Origin: Patulibacter sp050252545
GTDB taxonomy: Bacteria; Actinomycetota; Thermoleophilia; Solirubrobacterales; Solirubrobacteraceae
Length of the DNA: 13,543 nucleotides
NCBI GenBank assembly: GCA_050252545.1
Contig: JBFWKS010000090.1
Location: 1 to 13,543, forward strand
Reading direction: 5' to 3'
Shown: positions 13,449-13,543 of the stretch, piece by piece
Layout of the letters: every line of letters begins with the position of its first letter
Numbering within the stretch: position 1 is the stretch's first letter
Program-made: the position numbers and the translations under genes
The notes under the pieces: generated by a model
Told to the model about the DNA's origin: nothing
The model's input: only the letters and a program-made list of their open reading frames with translations
Databases searched by the model: none

Positions 13449-13543
13449 GTGTCCCCCACCCTCCCTCCCACGCCGACGTCCTCCCCCGATGCGACCGGGT
13501 CCGCCCCGGCCGCCGCACCCGTGCCGGCCGGCCCCCCGAGTCG
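13449..13543 (+). CDS. Start of a possible further gene, cut by the window edge
   Basis: A GTG one base after the regulator stop opens a frame that stays open to the end of the window (31 codons). The predicted residues are almost all Ser, Thr, Pro and Ala (VSPTLPPTPTSSPDA and so on), like the disordered N-terminus of many actinobacterial membrane or secreted proteins. The tight spacing suggests the same operon. Function cannot be told, and the frame could be fortuitous given the GC content. Confidence 0.4.
   Translation, partial: MSPTLPPTPTSSPDATGSAPAAAPVPAGPPS

Noticed and set aside
1..13543. CRISPR arrays, tRNA or rRNA genes, insertion sequences and prophage genes.
   Set aside because: Looked for and not seen: no regularly spaced repeats with spacers, no tRNA-like cloverleaf noticed, and no transposase or integrase motifs in any plausible frame.

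Overview
The window is very GC-rich (about three quarters G+C by eye), has strong third-position G/C bias, and carries actinobacterial-type proteins: a NarL-type kinase/regulator pair beside an ABC-2 exporter, a membrane-anchored NodB deacetylase, and cell-surface glycosyltransferases. Several start codons sit directly after a -10-like hexamer, as in leaderless actinobacterial transcripts. I infer a high-GC actinobacterium, possibly of the Thermoleophilia type. The lineage guess is weak because no rRNA or other marker gene is present.

Layout. (1) 1-4552, glycan assembly: two GT4-type glycosyltransferases on + (the first cut by the window edge, joined by a TGATG overlap) converge on a - strand pair, a GT4 followed by a GT2 joined by a GTGA overlap. 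A 258-base convergent spacer holds a degenerate G-rich repeat and a nested inverted repeat. (2) 4553-6428: a LysR regulator divergent from the GT4/GT2 operon, then an E2-type acyltransferase domain without a lipoyl domain and with two expected active-site residues replaced. (3) 6518-8540: a three-helix membrane protein of unknown function divergent from a membrane-anchored polysaccharide deacetylase. (4) 8658-9416: lipB, octanoyltransferase of lipoate synthesis. (5) 9474-13447: an ABC-2 exporter (ATPase and permease, - strand) divergent from a sensor kinase and response regulator (+ strand); a further reading frame begins one base after the regulator and runs off the window.

How the genes may work together. 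The four glycosyltransferases and the deacetylase fit synthesis and trimming of a surface polysaccharide. The kinase/regulator pair probably senses a membrane or envelope signal and controls the divergent exporter. LipB feeds lipoylated dehydrogenase complexes, whereas the nearby E2-like protein looks like a catalytically altered relative that could not itself be lipoylated. Everything looks chromosomal. No tRNA, rRNA, insertion sequence, CRISPR array or phage gene was seen.

No clear new multi-gene system stands out. The best leads are the altered E2-like protein next to a LysR gene, the nested hairpin between the glycosyltransferase operons, an inverted repeat embracing the lipB -10 box and start codon, and the recurring TANNNT-N6-8-start arrangement.
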